In this document: positions 7,619-16,266 of the stretch, piece by piece | How positions within the stretch are numbered: the stretch's first letter is position 1 | Layout of the letters: each line of letters opens with the position of its first letter | NCBI RefSeq assembly: GCF_000744815.1 | Contig: NZ_JQMQ01000005.1 | Coordinates: 4,100,055-4,164,054 of the forward strand | Direction of reading: 5' to 3' | DNA length: 64,000 nucleotides | DNA from: Phaeacidiphilus oryzae TH49 | GTDB lineage: Bacteria > Actinomycetota > Actinomycetes > Streptomycetales > Streptomycetaceae | Notes under the pieces: model-generated | Told to the model about the DNA's origin: nothing | Database searches by the model: none | Seen by the model: the letters and a program-made list of their open reading frames with translations, nothing else | Program-made: the position numbers and the translations under genes

Positions 7619-8080
7619 TCAGCGCCGCTCGCCGCGCGCGGAGTCCAGCTCGGCGATCAGGGACCGGACCCGCCGCTCGATCTCGTCCCGGATGGGGCGG
7701 ACGGCGGCCACGTCCTGGCCGGCCGGGTCGGCCAGCTCCCAGTCCAGGTAGGTCCGGCCGGGGAAGACCGGGCAGGTGTCGCCGCAGCCCATGGTGATGA
7801 CGTAGTCGGAGGCGCGGACCGCGTCGGGGGTGAGGAGCTTCGGCCGCTGGGCGGTGATGTCGATGCCGCGCTCGCGCATCGCCTCCACGGCGGAGGGGTT
7901 GAGCCGCTCGGCGGGGACGGAGCCGGCCGAGCGGACCTCGACCCGATCGCCGGCCAGGTGGCCGAGGAAGCCGGCGGCCATCTGCGAGCGGCCGGCGTTG
8001 TGGACGCAGACGAAGAGGACGGAGGCTCGGTCGAATTCGGGCACGGATTCAGGCTCGGATTCGGGCACGGATTCAGGCAC
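7619..8080 (-). CDS. arsC: Arsenate reductase ArsC (low-molecular-weight phosphatase fold)
   Basis: A 153-residue reductase of arsenate to arsenite. After an acidic Pro/Glu/Ser N-terminal extension (PESVPESEPESVPEF) the enzyme starts with VLFVCVHNAGRS, where Cys25-X5-Arg31 forms the P-loop. A second conserved block, VITMGCGDTCPVFPG, carries two further cysteines suited to thiol-coupled reduction; in actinobacteria this commonly involves mycothiol. The GTG start at 8080 overlaps the acr3 stop (GTGCCTGA) with AAGGAG just upstream, so it is translationally coupled as the last gene of arsR-acr3-arsC. Confidence 0.92.
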   Translation of the reverse strand: MPESVPESEPESVPEFDRASVLFVCVHNAGRSQMAAGFLGHLAGDRVEVRSAGSVPAERLNPSAVEAMRERGIDITAQRPKLLTPDAVRASDYVITMGCGDTCPVFPGRTYLDWELADPAGQDVAAVRPIRDEIERRVRSLIAELDSARGERR

Positions 8081-9245
8081 GGGACTCCTTAAGCGGTGGG
8101 GCGGGCGCGGCCCCGGCGGTCTCCGCCTGCGCGGCGGAGGGCTCGGGCGGGAAGAACCGGCGTGCGGCGAGCGACACGTAGACCAGGCCGATCAGCGCGG
8201 GCACCTCGATGAGCGGGCCGACGACCCCGGCCAGGGCCTGGCCCGAGGCGGCGCCGAAGGTGGCGATGGCGACCGCGATGGCGAGTTCGAAGTTGTTGCC
8301 TGCCGCCGTGAAGGCCAGCGTGGCGGCGCGCGGATAGTCCAGGCGGACCGCCTTGCCCAGGGCGAGGGAGCCGGTCCACATCAGCGCGAAGTAGGCCAGC
8401 AGCGGCAGGGCGATCCGGGCCACGTCCAGGGGGTGGGAGGTGATGGCCCGGCCCTGGAGGGCGAACAGGACGACGACGGTGAACAGCAGGCCGTACAGGG
8501 CGAACGGGCCGATCCGGGGCACCAGCCGGGTCTCGTACCAGGCGCGGCCCTTGGCCCTCTCGCCGAGGCGGCGGGTGAGGAAGCCGGCGGCCAGCGGGAT
8601 GCCGAGGAAGATCAGTACCGAGCGGGCGATGGCCCACACCGAGACGTGCAGCGCGGTCTGCTGCAGACCGAGCCAGCCGGGCAGCACGGAGAGGTAGAAC
8701 CAGCCCAGGGCGGAGAAGGCGATCACCTGGAAGACCGAGTTGAGGGCGACCAGGACGGCGGCGGCCTCGCGGTGGCCGCAGGCCAGGTCGTTCCAGATGA
8801 CCACCATGGCGATGCAGCGCGCCAGGCCGACGATGATCAACCCGGTCCGGTACTGCGGCAGGTCCGGCAGCAGGAGCCAGGCCAGGGCGAACATCAGTGC
8901 CGGGCCGACGAGCCAGTTGAGCACCAGGGAGGGGATGAGCAGCCGGCGGTCGCGGGTGACCGCGTCCAGCCGGTCGTAGCGGACCTTCGCCAGCACCGGG
9001 TACATCATCACCAGCAGGCCGAGGGCGATCGGCAGCGAGACCCCGGTCACCGTGACCCGCGCCAGTGCGCCGCCGAGGCCGGGGATCAGGCGTCCAAGTC
9101 CGAGGCCGAGGGCCATCGCGACGAGGATCCACACCGCGAGGAAGCGGTCGAGGAAGGACAGCCGGGCGGCCACCGAACCGCCGGCCGTCGCCTGGCCGCC
9201 GCCCACTGCCGGGTCGCCGCCCGTCGGGCGGTCCGCCGCCGTCAC
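8073..9245 (-). CDS. acr3: ACR3 family arsenite efflux transporter
   Basis: A ten-helix inner-membrane carrier of 390 residues that exports arsenite. The diagnostic ACR3 block is present: GLARCIAMVVIWNDLACG with the essential Cys, followed by EAAAVLVALNSVFQV. I chose the GTG at 9245, which overlaps the arsR stop (GTGA); an upstream in-frame ATG at 9344 would add 33 residues that overlap arsR and look nothing like the family. Middle gene of a tight arsR-acr3-arsC operon. Confidence 0.93.
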   Translation of the reverse strand: MTAADRPTGGDPAVGGGQATAGGSVAARLSFLDRFLAVWILVAMALGLGLGRLIPGLGGALARVTVTGVSLPIALGLLVMMYPVLAKVRYDRLDAVTRDRRLLIPSLVLNWLVGPALMFALAWLLLPDLPQYRTGLIIVGLARCIAMVVIWNDLACGHREAAAVLVALNSVFQVIAFSALGWFYLSVLPGWLGLQQTALHVSVWAIARSVLIFLGIPLAAGFLTRRLGERAKGRAWYETRLVPRIGPFALYGLLFTVVVLFALQGRAITSHPLDVARIALPLLAYFALMWTGSLALGKAVRLDYPRAATLAFTAAGNNFELAIAVAIATFGAASGQALAGVVGPLIEVPALIGLVYVSLAARRFFPPEPSAAQAETAGAAPAPPLKESRA

Positions 9246-9622
9246 GACGTGCTCCCGGCGGGGGAGGGCGCGTTCTCGGCGGGGCGGGTGAGGATCGCGG
9301 CCAGCCGGTCGGTGGTCTCCGGGAGCAGCCGGTAGTACACCCACGTCCCGCGCCGCTCGCCGTCGATCAGCCCGGCCTCCCGGAGGAGCTTCAGGTGGTG
9401 GGAGATCGTCGGCTGGGAGACCTCGAAGGCGGGGGTCAGATCGCAGACGCAGACCTCCTCGCCGTGCCGCGAGGCGATCAGCGAGAACAGCCGCAGGCGG
9501 ACCGGATCGCCCAGGGCCTTGAACACCTTGGCCAGGTCGGCGGCGTGCGCCTCGTCCAGGGGCGCCGCGCGCAGCCCCGGGCAGCAGTCCTCGTCCAGGA
9601 CGACCAACTCTTGATTAGACAC
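9242..9622 (-). CDS. arsR: ArsR family arsenic-responsive repressor
   Basis: A 126-residue winged-helix repressor. The GTG at 9622 opens MSNQELVVLDEDCCPGL; the tandem Cys pair there and the Cys residues in EVCVCDL in the recognition region resemble the As(III) site described for Corynebacterium ArsR1 (two adjacent N-terminal Cys plus one in the alpha-3 region). The HTH is FEVSQPTISHHLKLLREAGL. In the absence of arsenite it should repress its own operon and probably the divergent arsI-arsP genes. In-frame starts further upstream would run across the intergenic control region. Confidence 0.9.
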   Translation of the reverse strand: MSNQELVVLDEDCCPGLRAAPLDEAHAADLAKVFKALGDPVRLRLFSLIASRHGEEVCVCDLTPAFEVSQPTISHHLKLLREAGLIDGERRGTWVYYRLLPETTDRLAAILTRPAENAPSPAGSTS

Positions 9623-9667
9623 ACTTCTATGTTGACATCCATCGATCCAGGGGGCAACCATGGCTGT

Positions 9668-9683
9668 ATCGACAAACGTCGAT
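9668..9683. promoter_or_regulatory. Candidate ArsR operator between arsR and arsI
   Basis: Inverted repeat ATCGAC-AAAC-GTCGAT in the 82-bp divergent gap. A TTGACA -35-like box lies at 9632-9637 on the plus strand. Assignment to ArsR rests on position only. Confidence 0.4.
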
Positions 9684-9704
9684 TCAAGCTGTGAGGAGAT
9701 CGCC

Positions 9705-10172
9705 ATGTCCCGTGTGCAGCTCGCCCTCCGCGTCGCCGACCTTGAGTCGTCGATCGCCTTCTACTCCGCGTTCTTCGGCGTCGAGCCGGCCAAGCGGCGC
9801 GCCGGCTACGCCAACTTCGCCATCGCCGAGCCCCCGCTCAAGCTGGTGCTGATCGAGGGCGCCGAGGGCGAGGAGACCCGGATCGACCACCTCGGCGTCG
9901 AGGTCGGCTCGACGGCCGAGGTCACCACCGCCACCGTCCGGCTGAAGGAGGCCGGGCTGGCCACCTTCGAGGAGAAGGACACCTCCTGCTGCTACGCCCT
10001 CCAGGACAAGGTCTGGGCGCACGGCCCGGGCAAGGAGCCGTGGGAGGTCTACGTCGTCAAGGGCGACGCCGACACCTTCGGCAAGAGCGCCGCCGAGTCG
10101 CCGGCCACCGCCGGCGCGGCCCGCGAGACCGGCGCCGCCGGCGCGCAGGCCGAGTGCGCCTGCGGCGGCTGA
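9705..10172 (+). CDS. arsI: ArsI/CadI-type vicinal-oxygen-chelate metalloenzyme
   Basis: A 155-residue VOC-fold protein. ArsI is a dioxygenase that breaks the carbon-arsenic bond of trivalent methyl- and aryl-arsenicals; CadI-annotated proteins are the same family. The signature DTSCCYALQDKVW, with the vicinal Cys pair that binds As(III), is intact, as are the His/Glu metal positions (IDHLGVEV and EPWEVYVV). The C-terminal tail ends ECACGG, adding two Cys. The ATG at 9705 has GAGGAG upstream. Divergent from arsR and followed by arsP, which fits an organoarsenical detoxification pair. Confidence 0.88.
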   Translation: MSRVQLALRVADLESSIAFYSAFFGVEPAKRRAGYANFAIAEPPLKLVLIEGAEGEETRIDHLGVEVGSTAEVTTATVRLKEAGLATFEEKDTSCCYALQDKVWAHGPGKEPWEVYVVKGDADTFGKSAAESPATAGAARETGAAGAQAECACGG

Positions 10173-10270
10173 GCGGCGGGTCATGCGTACAGGTGAGGAT
10201 GCCGGGCGCATGGCGCACAGCGGCGGACGGATCCGGATGGTGAGGGCCGGAGCGGGGTAGCCCCACTGCC

Positions 10271-11461
10271 GTGATGGCAGTTGTTCATGGTGTGCTGCAT
10301 GCGCTCCGGATCACCGGGGCGATGGCCTGGGAGATCGCCTGGGCGCTGGTGCTCGGGTTCGTGCTGTCCGCGGTCGTGCAGGCGGTGGTGCGGAAGTCGA
10401 CGATCGTACGGCTGCTGGGCGACGCCCGGGCGCGGACGCTGGGCGTCGCCGCCGGACTCGGGGTGGCCTCGTCCTCCTGCTCGTACGCGGCGGTGGCCCT
10501 CGCCCGCTCGCTCTTCCGCAAGGGCGCGGACTTCACCGCCGCGATGGCCTTCGAGATCGCCTCCACCAACCTGGTGGTCGAACTCGGCGTGATCCTGGCC
10601 CTGCTGATGGGCTGGCAGTTCACGCTGGCCGAGTTCGTCGGCGGGCCGATCATGATCGTGGTGCTGGCGGTCCTCTTCCGGCTGCTGCTCAGGGAGCGGT
10701 TGCTGCGGGCGGCCCGCGAGCAGGCCGAGCGCGGGGTCGCCGGCTCCATGGAGGGGCACGCGGCGATGGACATGTCGGTGGCCGGCGAGGGCTCGTTCGC
10801 CCGGCGGCTGTTCTCCCGCGACGGGTTCACCTCGGTCTCCCACGTCTTCGTGATGGAGGGGGCGGCCATCCTCCGGGACCTGGTGCTGGGCCTGCTGATC
10901 GCGGGCGCGATCGCGGCCTGGGTGCCGGACTCCTTCTGGCGCGGGTTCTTCTTCGCCGGGCATCCGCTGGCCTCGAAGCTGTGGGGCCCGCTGATCGGGC
11001 CGGTGGTCGCGATCGTCTCGTTCGTCTGCTCGATCGGGAACGTGCCGCTGGCGGTGGTGCTGTGGAAGGGCGGGATCAGCTTCGGCGGGGTGGTGTCCTT
11101 CCTCTTCGCCGACCTGCTGATCCTGCCGATCCTCAACATCTACCGGAAGTACTACGGCCTCCGGACGGCGCTCTTCCTCCTCTGGACGTTCTACCTGGCG
11201 ATGGTGGTGGCCGGGTACGCGGTCGAACTGGTCTTCGGCGGCGCGGGGTTGATCCCCGACCAGGCCCAAGCGCGGATTCCGGCGGAGGGGGTCACCTGGA
11301 ACTACACCAGCTGGCTCAACATCGCCTTCCTGGTGCTGGCCGCGGTGCTGGTGACGCGCTTCCTGCGCACCGGAGGCCGGGGGATGCTCCGGATGATGGG
11401 CGGGTCCCCGGACGGTGGGGAAGGGGAAGAGCATCCGCATCAGCACGCCCACCAGCACTAG
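10271..11461 (+). CDS. arsP: ArsP-like permease with His-rich C-terminal tail
   Basis: A 396-residue PF03773-type permease with about eight to ten membrane helices in two halves. Conserved blocks SSSCSYAAVALARSLF and FVCSIGNVPLAVVLWKGGISFGG are visible. ArsP exports trivalent organoarsenicals; others of the family move Cu or Zn. Adjacency to arsI favours arsenic. The C-terminus is HPHQHAHQH after an acidic Gly-rich linker, a possible metal-binding tail. Start may be GTG 10271 or ATG 10274. Confidence 0.82.
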   Translation: MMAVVHGVLHALRITGAMAWEIAWALVLGFVLSAVVQAVVRKSTIVRLLGDARARTLGVAAGLGVASSSCSYAAVALARSLFRKGADFTAAMAFEIASTNLVVELGVILALLMGWQFTLAEFVGGPIMIVVLAVLFRLLLRERLLRAAREQAERGVAGSMEGHAAMDMSVAGEGSFARRLFSRDGFTSVSHVFVMEGAAILRDLVLGLLIAGAIAAWVPDSFWRGFFFAGHPLASKLWGPLIGPVVAIVSFVCSIGNVPLAVVLWKGGISFGGVVSFLFADLLILPILNIYRKYYGLRTALFLLWTFYLAMVVAGYAVELVFGGAGLIPDQAQARIPAEGVTWNYTSWLNIAFLVLAAVLVTRFLRTGGRGMLRMMGGSPDGGEGEEHPHQHAHQH

Positions 11462-11504
11462 CGCCAGCGCCAGCGCCACCAGCACGGCCGAAGGGAGCCG
11501 GACG

Positions 11505-12056
11505 GTGTTCTTGGAGCGGACCGGGCGGCTGGAGCTGCGGCCTCCGGAGGCCGCCGACGCCGGGGCCTTCGCGGCGATGGACGCCGACCCGGAGGTGATG
11601 CGGTACATCGGCGACGGCTCGGTGCCGCCCGCCGACCCGGAGCTGATGGCCGCGCGGATCGCCCGGGCCCGGCGGTCCTGGCAGGAGCGCGGCTACGGAC
11701 TGGCGTCCGTGCTGCTGCGGGAGAGCGGGGAGGTCGTCGGCTGGGTCCAGCTCGCACCGCCGCTCTTCCTCCCCGAGGTGCTGCCCGCCGTGGAGATCGG
11801 CTGGCGGTTCCGCCGGGACGCGTGGGGGCACGGCTACGCCACCGAGGCGGCCCGGGTGCTCCTCCGGGTCGGCTTCGAGGAGGCCGGTCTGGACCGGCTG
11901 CTGAGCATCCGGCATGTGGAGAACGCCCGTTCGGCGCGGGTGATGGAGAAGCTGGGGCTGCGGCTCCGGTTCGAGACCGCGGTGCCGGCCGGCGGGCCGC
12001 CGGTGGCGGTGCACGCGCTCACCCGGGCCGAGTGGCTGTCGGGACCCCGTGTCTGA
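11505..12056 (+). CDS. GNAT family N-acetyltransferase
   Basis: A 183-residue acetyltransferase of the RimJ/RimL-like type. The N-terminal strand FLERTGRLELRPPEAADA and the acetyl-CoA-binding segment RRDAWGHGYATEAARVLL are typical, followed by NARSARVMEKLGLR. It moves an acetyl group from acetyl-CoA to an amine of unknown identity. The GTG at 11505 has AAGGGAG 7 nt upstream and lies 43 bp after the ArsP stop, so it could be co-transcribed with the arsenic genes, though nothing in it points to arsenic. The gap contains a short run of GCGCCA repeats. Confidence 0.88.
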   Translation: MFLERTGRLELRPPEAADAGAFAAMDADPEVMRYIGDGSVPPADPELMAARIARARRSWQERGYGLASVLLRESGEVVGWVQLAPPLFLPEVLPAVEIGWRFRRDAWGHGYATEAARVLLRVGFEEAGLDRLLSIRHVENARSARVMEKLGLRLRFETAVPAGGPPVAVHALTRAEWLSGPRV

Positions 12057-12075
12057 GCGGTGCCGGGGCCAGAGC

Positions 12076-12678
12076 TCAGAGCCGGCGGATCCAGGCGGCG
12101 ATGCCGTGGCCGACCGCGAGGTAGATGACCGCGGCGAGGGCGTCGTTGAGGAAGAGCCGCAGGCCCTCGGGGTTCATCGTGAAGATGTCCTGCGACCAGG
12201 TGGCCAGCCCGTTGGCGAGGCCGCGGACGAAGTCGACGAAGCCGTTGCCCTCGTTGGCGCCGAGGAAGTGGAGGGCGAGGAAGAGCGCGATCAGCCCGGA
12301 GGCGATGTAGCCGAGCGTCTGGATGACCAGCGCCCAGCGGTCCTGGGCGACACCGTCGCGCCGGGGGCGGCGCGGGGGCTCCGAGTAGCGCGGGGGCTCC
12401 GAGTAGCGGGGCGGTTCGGAGTAGCGCGGCGGCTCCGGGTAACGGGCCTCCGGGTAGCGGGCCTCCGGGTAGCGCGGCTCCGGCGCGGGCTGGTCGGGGT
12501 AACCCCCGTAGGCCTGCTGCCGGGGCTGCGGCTGCTCGTACTCGTAGCCGGCGCGCGGCGGCGGGGCGCCGTACGGGCGCTGGGCTCCGGAGCCGGAGCC
12601 GGGCGCGGGGCCGTTGGGCCGGTAGGGGTCCGGCGGTACCTGCGGGGCGCCCGAGGGCCCTGGGGAGTAATGGCTCAC
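12076..12678 (-). CDS. Membrane protein with Pro/Tyr-rich repeat N-terminus
   Basis: A 200-residue protein of unknown function. The first half is disordered and Pro/Tyr/Arg-rich, with back-to-back repeats of RYPEA (three) and PRYSEP (three) near residues 69-104. The second half has two predicted membrane helices, one around [20 protein letters not shown] and one around [19 protein letters not shown]. The GTG at 12678 is preceded by GGGAGGG. The DNA repeats at about 12373-12480 are slippage-prone. Similar repeat-plus-two-helix proteins are common in Streptomyces and uncharacterised. Confidence 0.75.
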   Translation of the reverse strand: MSHYSPGPSGAPQVPPDPYRPNGPAPGSGSGAQRPYGAPPPRAGYEYEQPQPRQQAYGGYPDQPAPEPRYPEARYPEARYPEPPRYSEPPRYSEPPRYSEPPRRPRRDGVAQDRWALVIQTLGYIASGLIALFLALHFLGANEGNGFVDFVRGLANGLATWSQDIFTMNPEGLRLFLNDALAAVIYLAVGHGIAAWIRRL

Positions 12679-12838
12679 GGACCCTCCCTACACGAGCCCG
12701 CGGTGGCGGGACAATGACCCGTCCACAGCCCTCCACGAACTCATCGCATGCCCGCCGTACTCGCTGCCGCCCCGGCCGCGGCCGCCGTCACCGCCGCATA
12801 TCCTGCGAACCGCAGGACCCCACCGAAAGCGACCCGCC

Positions 12839-13690
12839 ATGACCGACGAGAACGTCCGGAACCTGGAGGAGGGCATCCAGCGCGACCTGCGCGAGGAGCT
12901 CACCTACTCCGGCTACCTCCACCTCGACCGGCTGCTCGACGCCCAGCACCCGCTGAGCGAGCCGCCGCACCACGACGAGCTGCTCTTCATCATCCAGCAC
13001 CAGACCTCCGAGCTGTGGTTCAAGCTGCTGATCCACGAGCTGCGGCACGCGATGGCCCGGATGGCCGCGGACGACCTGCCGCCGGCGCTGAAGTCGCTCG
13101 CCCGGGTCAAGCACATCCAGCGGCAGCTGCTCGACCAGTGGTCGGTGCTGGCGACGCTCACACCGAGCGAGTACGCGGAGTTCCGGGACTCGCTGGGCGC
13201 CTCGTCCGGGTTCCAGTCCGCGCAGTACCGGATCGTCGAGTTCCTGCTCGGCAACAAGAACGCGCAGATGATCGAGGTCTTCGGCTACGACCCGGAGCGG
13301 CAGGCCGAGTTGGAGCGGGTGCTGCGCGAGCCGAGCCTGTACGACGTCTTCCTCGGGCATCTGGCGCGGATCGGCCACGCCGTGCCGGCGGAGGTGCTGG
13401 AGCGGGACGTGAGCCGGGCGCATGTCTTCACCGAGTCGCTGCTGCCGATGCTGCGGGAGATCTACGAGCACCCCGAGAAGAACTGGGAGGCCTACGAGAC
13501 CTGCGAGGAGCTGGTGGACATCGAGGAGAACTTCCAGCTGTGGCGGTTCCGGCATCTCAAGACGGTGAGCCGGATCATCGGGTACAAGCGGGGGACAGGC
13601 GGGTCCAGCGGGGTGGCCTTCCTGAAGGCGGCCCTGGACCTGAGCTTCTTCCCCGAGCTGCTCGCCGTCCGCACGCAGATCGGAGCCTAG
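12839..13690 (+). CDS. kynA: Tryptophan 2,3-dioxygenase
   Basis: A 283-residue haem enzyme that opens the indole ring of L-tryptophan to N-formylkynurenine. It is close to full family length and carries the TDO signatures [30 protein letters not shown] with the haem-pocket His, and SGFQSAQYR. No kynureninase or kynurenine formamidase gene is next to it; the cyclase-type gene at 32.5 kb belongs to another operon. The stop codon shares four bases with the stop of the convergent gene. The ribosome-binding site is weak. Confidence 0.95.
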   Translation: MTDENVRNLEEGIQRDLREELTYSGYLHLDRLLDAQHPLSEPPHHDELLFIIQHQTSELWFKLLIHELRHAMARMAADDLPPALKSLARVKHIQRQLLDQWSVLATLTPSEYAEFRDSLGASSGFQSAQYRIVEFLLGNKNAQMIEVFGYDPERQAELERVLREPSLYDVFLGHLARIGHAVPAEVLERDVSRAHVFTESLLPMLREIYEHPEKNWEAYETCEELVDIEENFQLWRFRHLKTVSRIIGYKRGTGGSSGVAFLKAALDLSFFPELLAVRTQIGA

Positions 13691-14361
13691 CCGCTCCGCG
13701 CGGGACGGCGCCGCGGGTCACGCCGGGTTGTGCCAGCGCCAGCCGGTGCGGCGGGGGCGGCCGGGGAGGGGGCGCGGCCGGTCGCCCAGAGGAGGGTGGG
13801 CCAGGGGGCGGCCGTGCGCGGGACGTCGGGGAAGAGGGCGGCGAGGACGGTCGCGCAGGCTTCCTCCGGCGGGGTCCAGGCGAGGTGGAGGCCCGCCGCC
13901 AGGTCGTCGGTGTGGACGAGCGTCTCGACCGCGCCCATCAGCGCGAAGCCCGCCGGCGTCGTCGCCCCGAAGACGTGGTGGGCCCGCCGCTCCGCCGGCG
14001 CCGTCCGCACCATGGAGGCGAGCAGCGCCCCGCAGGAGGCCAGCACCCGCAGCATCCCGTCCCGCCCGGCGGATGGGTCGGCGTGGACGGTGTTGGCGGG
14101 CCCGCCCGCCCGCTCGGCGCTCCAGCGGAACGGCACCTCGGTGCCGAACTCGCCCGCCGGCTCGGCGAGTTGGGCGGCGTATGCGAAGAGGTCGTCGGCC
14201 AGGTGCTCGCCGGTCTCCCAGCAGGTCCACTCCAGCGGGCCGGCCTTCGCCGCCCAGGCGTCCGCCGCCGCCGGCGCCGCCCGGAGGGTGTCCAGGGAGC
14301 GGGCGAGCACCCCTTCGAGGAGTTCGGCGGCGTCCGCCGCCGCGCGCGAGTGATCGTCCAC
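13687..14361 (-). CDS. Maleylpyruvate isomerase N-terminal (DinB-like) domain protein
   Basis: A 224-residue protein of the mycothiol-dependent maleylpyruvate isomerase/DinB superfamily. It shows the helical-bundle pattern with [20 protein letters not shown] near the N-terminus and [14 protein letters not shown] near the middle; the two His could bind a metal. Such proteins are numerous in actinobacteria and mostly without known substrate. The GTG at 14361 is the most sensible start; the same frame stays open for another 3.4 kb upstream antisense to other genes, which is a high-GC artefact. Confidence 0.75.
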   Translation of the reverse strand: MDDHSRAAADAAELLEGVLARSLDTLRAAPAAADAWAAKAGPLEWTCWETGEHLADDLFAYAAQLAEPAGEFGTEVPFRWSAERAGGPANTVHADPSAGRDGMLRVLASCGALLASMVRTAPAERRAHHVFGATTPAGFALMGAVETLVHTDDLAAGLHLAWTPPEEACATVLAALFPDVPRTAAPWPTLLWATGRAPSPAAPAAPAGAGTTRRDPRRRPARSG

Positions 14362-14442
14362 GGGCGCCAGGGTACGACGCGGGGGCGGGCGGGGGGCCGG
14401 CCGCTGCCACCGGTCCCCCCGGTGTAGTGGGAAGATCGTGGC

Positions 14443-15396
14443 ATGGCCGAATCTCAGTCCCCCTCGCCCGCTCCCGCCCCGACCGGGCCGCAGTACACCA
14501 TCGAGAGCGACGGCTACCAGGCCGTTCTCACCGGAGTCGGCGCCGGGCTGCGCTCGCTCACCCACCGGGGCCGGCGGCTCGTCCTCGACTACCCGGAGGA
14601 CCGGTCTCCGGTCGGCGGCGCCGGGCAGCTCCTCGTCCCCTGGCCGAACCGGATCCGGGACGGCAGGTACGCGTTCGACGGGCAGCAGCGGCAGCTGGAC
14701 CTGAGCGAGCCCGCGAACCACAACGCCATCCACGGGCTGACCCGCACCCAGTCCTGGAACGCCGAACGGGTCGGCGACCGCGAGGTGCGGTTCGGCTACC
14801 GGCTCTACCCGCAGCACGGCTACCCGCATGTGCTGGACCTCTCGGTCACCTACGCGCTGGGCGGTCACGGGCTGTCCGTCGAGGTGCACGCGCGCAACGC
14901 GGGCAGCAGCGCCGCCCCGTACGGACTCGGCTGGCATCCGTACCTCACCCTCGGCAACGAGCCGGTGGACGGCGCCCTGCTGCAGGTGCCCGCCTCGGAG
15001 TGGATCCGGGTGGACGAGCGGATGAACCCGGTCGGCAAGCCCCCCACCATGTCCGAGCCGGTGGACGGCACCGACTACGACTTCCGGGAGGCCCGCCGGA
15101 TCGGGTCGGTGCAGCTGGACACCGCCTTCACCGGGCTGCGCCGGGAGGCCGACGGCCTCCTCCACGTCACCCTCACCGACGCGGCCGGCGACCGCGGGGT
15201 CCGCCTGTGGGCCGGCGAGGGCATCGACTGGCTGCAGCTCTTCACCGGCGACACCCTGCCGCAGAGCCACCGCCGGGCCGGTGTCGCGGTCGAGCCGATG
15301 AGCTGCCCGCCCAACGCCTTCGCCGACGGGGTCGGGGTGATCCGGCTGGCGCCGGGGGAGACCGCCGCCCACCGCTGGGGCATCGCGGCGATCTGA
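14443..15396 (+). CDS. Aldose 1-epimerase family protein
   Basis: A 317-residue galactose-mutarotase-like protein with the beta-supersandwich fold. Motifs fit: LLVPWPNRI, NHNAIHG with one active-site His, GLGWHPYL with the catalytic His, and VEPMSCPPNAF with the catalytic Glu. It interconverts alpha and beta anomers of aldohexoses in the cytosol. The first 15 residues are a Pro/Ser-rich extension. It is not beside galactose genes here; galE lies 37 kb away. Confidence 0.9.
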   Translation: MAESQSPSPAPAPTGPQYTIESDGYQAVLTGVGAGLRSLTHRGRRLVLDYPEDRSPVGGAGQLLVPWPNRIRDGRYAFDGQQRQLDLSEPANHNAIHGLTRTQSWNAERVGDREVRFGYRLYPQHGYPHVLDLSVTYALGGHGLSVEVHARNAGSSAAPYGLGWHPYLTLGNEPVDGALLQVPASEWIRVDERMNPVGKPPTMSEPVDGTDYDFREARRIGSVQLDTAFTGLRREADGLLHVTLTDAAGDRGVRLWAGEGIDWLQLFTGDTLPQSHRRAGVAVEPMSCPPNAFADGVGVIRLAPGETAAHRWGIAAI

Positions 15397-15400
15397 CCGC

Positions 15401-15444
15401 AGAACTCTCGTAGTTTGCAAAGAGCGGTCATAGAACTCCCTTAG
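15401..15444 (+). promoter_or_regulatory. Direct repeat upstream of response regulator gene
   Basis: AGAACTCTCGTAG (15401-15413) recurs as AGAACTCCCTTAG (15432-15444), 31 bp apart, about three helical turns. OmpR-type regulators bind direct repeats, so this may be an autoregulatory site. It lies in the AT-richer gap just before the regulator. Confidence 0.4.
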
Positions 15445-15453
15445 ACGTTTCTC

Positions 15454-16242
15454 ATGATGGGGCGCGATCGTCGCCCCATGACTGCCACCTCCTCTACCGG
15501 CAACCCCAACCCGAACGGGCGTACCGAACTGCTCAGGCCGGACGGCTCCCCGGTGCGGGTGCTCGTCGTGGACGACGAGGCCCCCCTCGCCGACCTGCTG
15601 TCGATGGCTCTCCGCTACGAGGGCTGGCGCACCGCCACCGCAGGGGACGGCGCGGAGGCCCAGCGCACCGCGCGCGAGTTCCGCCCGGACGCCGTGGTGC
15701 TCGACGTGATGCTGCCGGACGGCAGCGGCCTGGAGGTCATGCGGAAGCTCCGGACCGAGCAGCCGGACGTCCCGGTCCTCTTCCTCACCGCCAAGGACGC
15801 CGTCGAGGACCGGATCGCCGGCCTCACCGCGGGCGGCGACGACTACGTCACCAAGCCGTTCAGCCTGGAGGAGGTGGTGGCCCGGCTGCGCGGCCTCCTT
15901 CGGCGGGCCGGCGCGGCGGCGGGGCGTTCGGACTCGCTGCTGGTGGTCGGCGACCTGACGCTGGACGAGGACAGCCGCGAGGTGCACCGGGGCGGCGAGT
16001 CCATCCGGCTCACCGCCACCGAGTTCGAGCTGCTGCGCTTCCTGATGCGCAACCCGCGCCGGGTGCTGAGCAAGCCGCAGATCCTGGACCGGGTCTGGTC
16101 CTACGACTTCGGCGGCCAGGGCAACGTCGTCGAGCTGTACATCTCCTACCTGCGCCGGAAGATCGACGCCGGGCGGACGCCGATGATCCACACCATGCGC
16201 GGCGCCGGATACGTCCTCAAGCCGGCCGAGCCGGCCCGCTGA
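15454..16242 (+). CDS. OmpR-family two-component response regulator
   Basis: A 262-residue protein: receiver domain (about 34-150, with VLVVDDE, phospho-acceptor Asp84 in VVLDVMLPDG, and the Lys of YVTKPF) and a C-terminal winged helix (about 160-258) ending MIHTMRGAGYVLKPAEP. Two ATGs are possible, 15454 and 15478; the earlier is listed, and the later would remove eight residues. It is followed after 24 bp by a sensor kinase, forming a standard two-component operon of the TcrA/MprA type. The signal is unknown. Confidence 0.92.
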   Translation: MMGRDRRPMTATSSTGNPNPNGRTELLRPDGSPVRVLVVDDEAPLADLLSMALRYEGWRTATAGDGAEAQRTAREFRPDAVVLDVMLPDGSGLEVMRKLRTEQPDVPVLFLTAKDAVEDRIAGLTAGGDDYVTKPFSLEEVVARLRGLLRRAGAAAGRSDSLLVVGDLTLDEDSREVHRGGESIRLTATEFELLRFLMRNPRRVLSKPQILDRVWSYDFGGQGNVVELYISYLRRKIDAGRTPMIHTMRGAGYVLKPAEPAR

Positions 16243-16266
16243 GCCGGCCCGCCGAGTGGGAACGGG

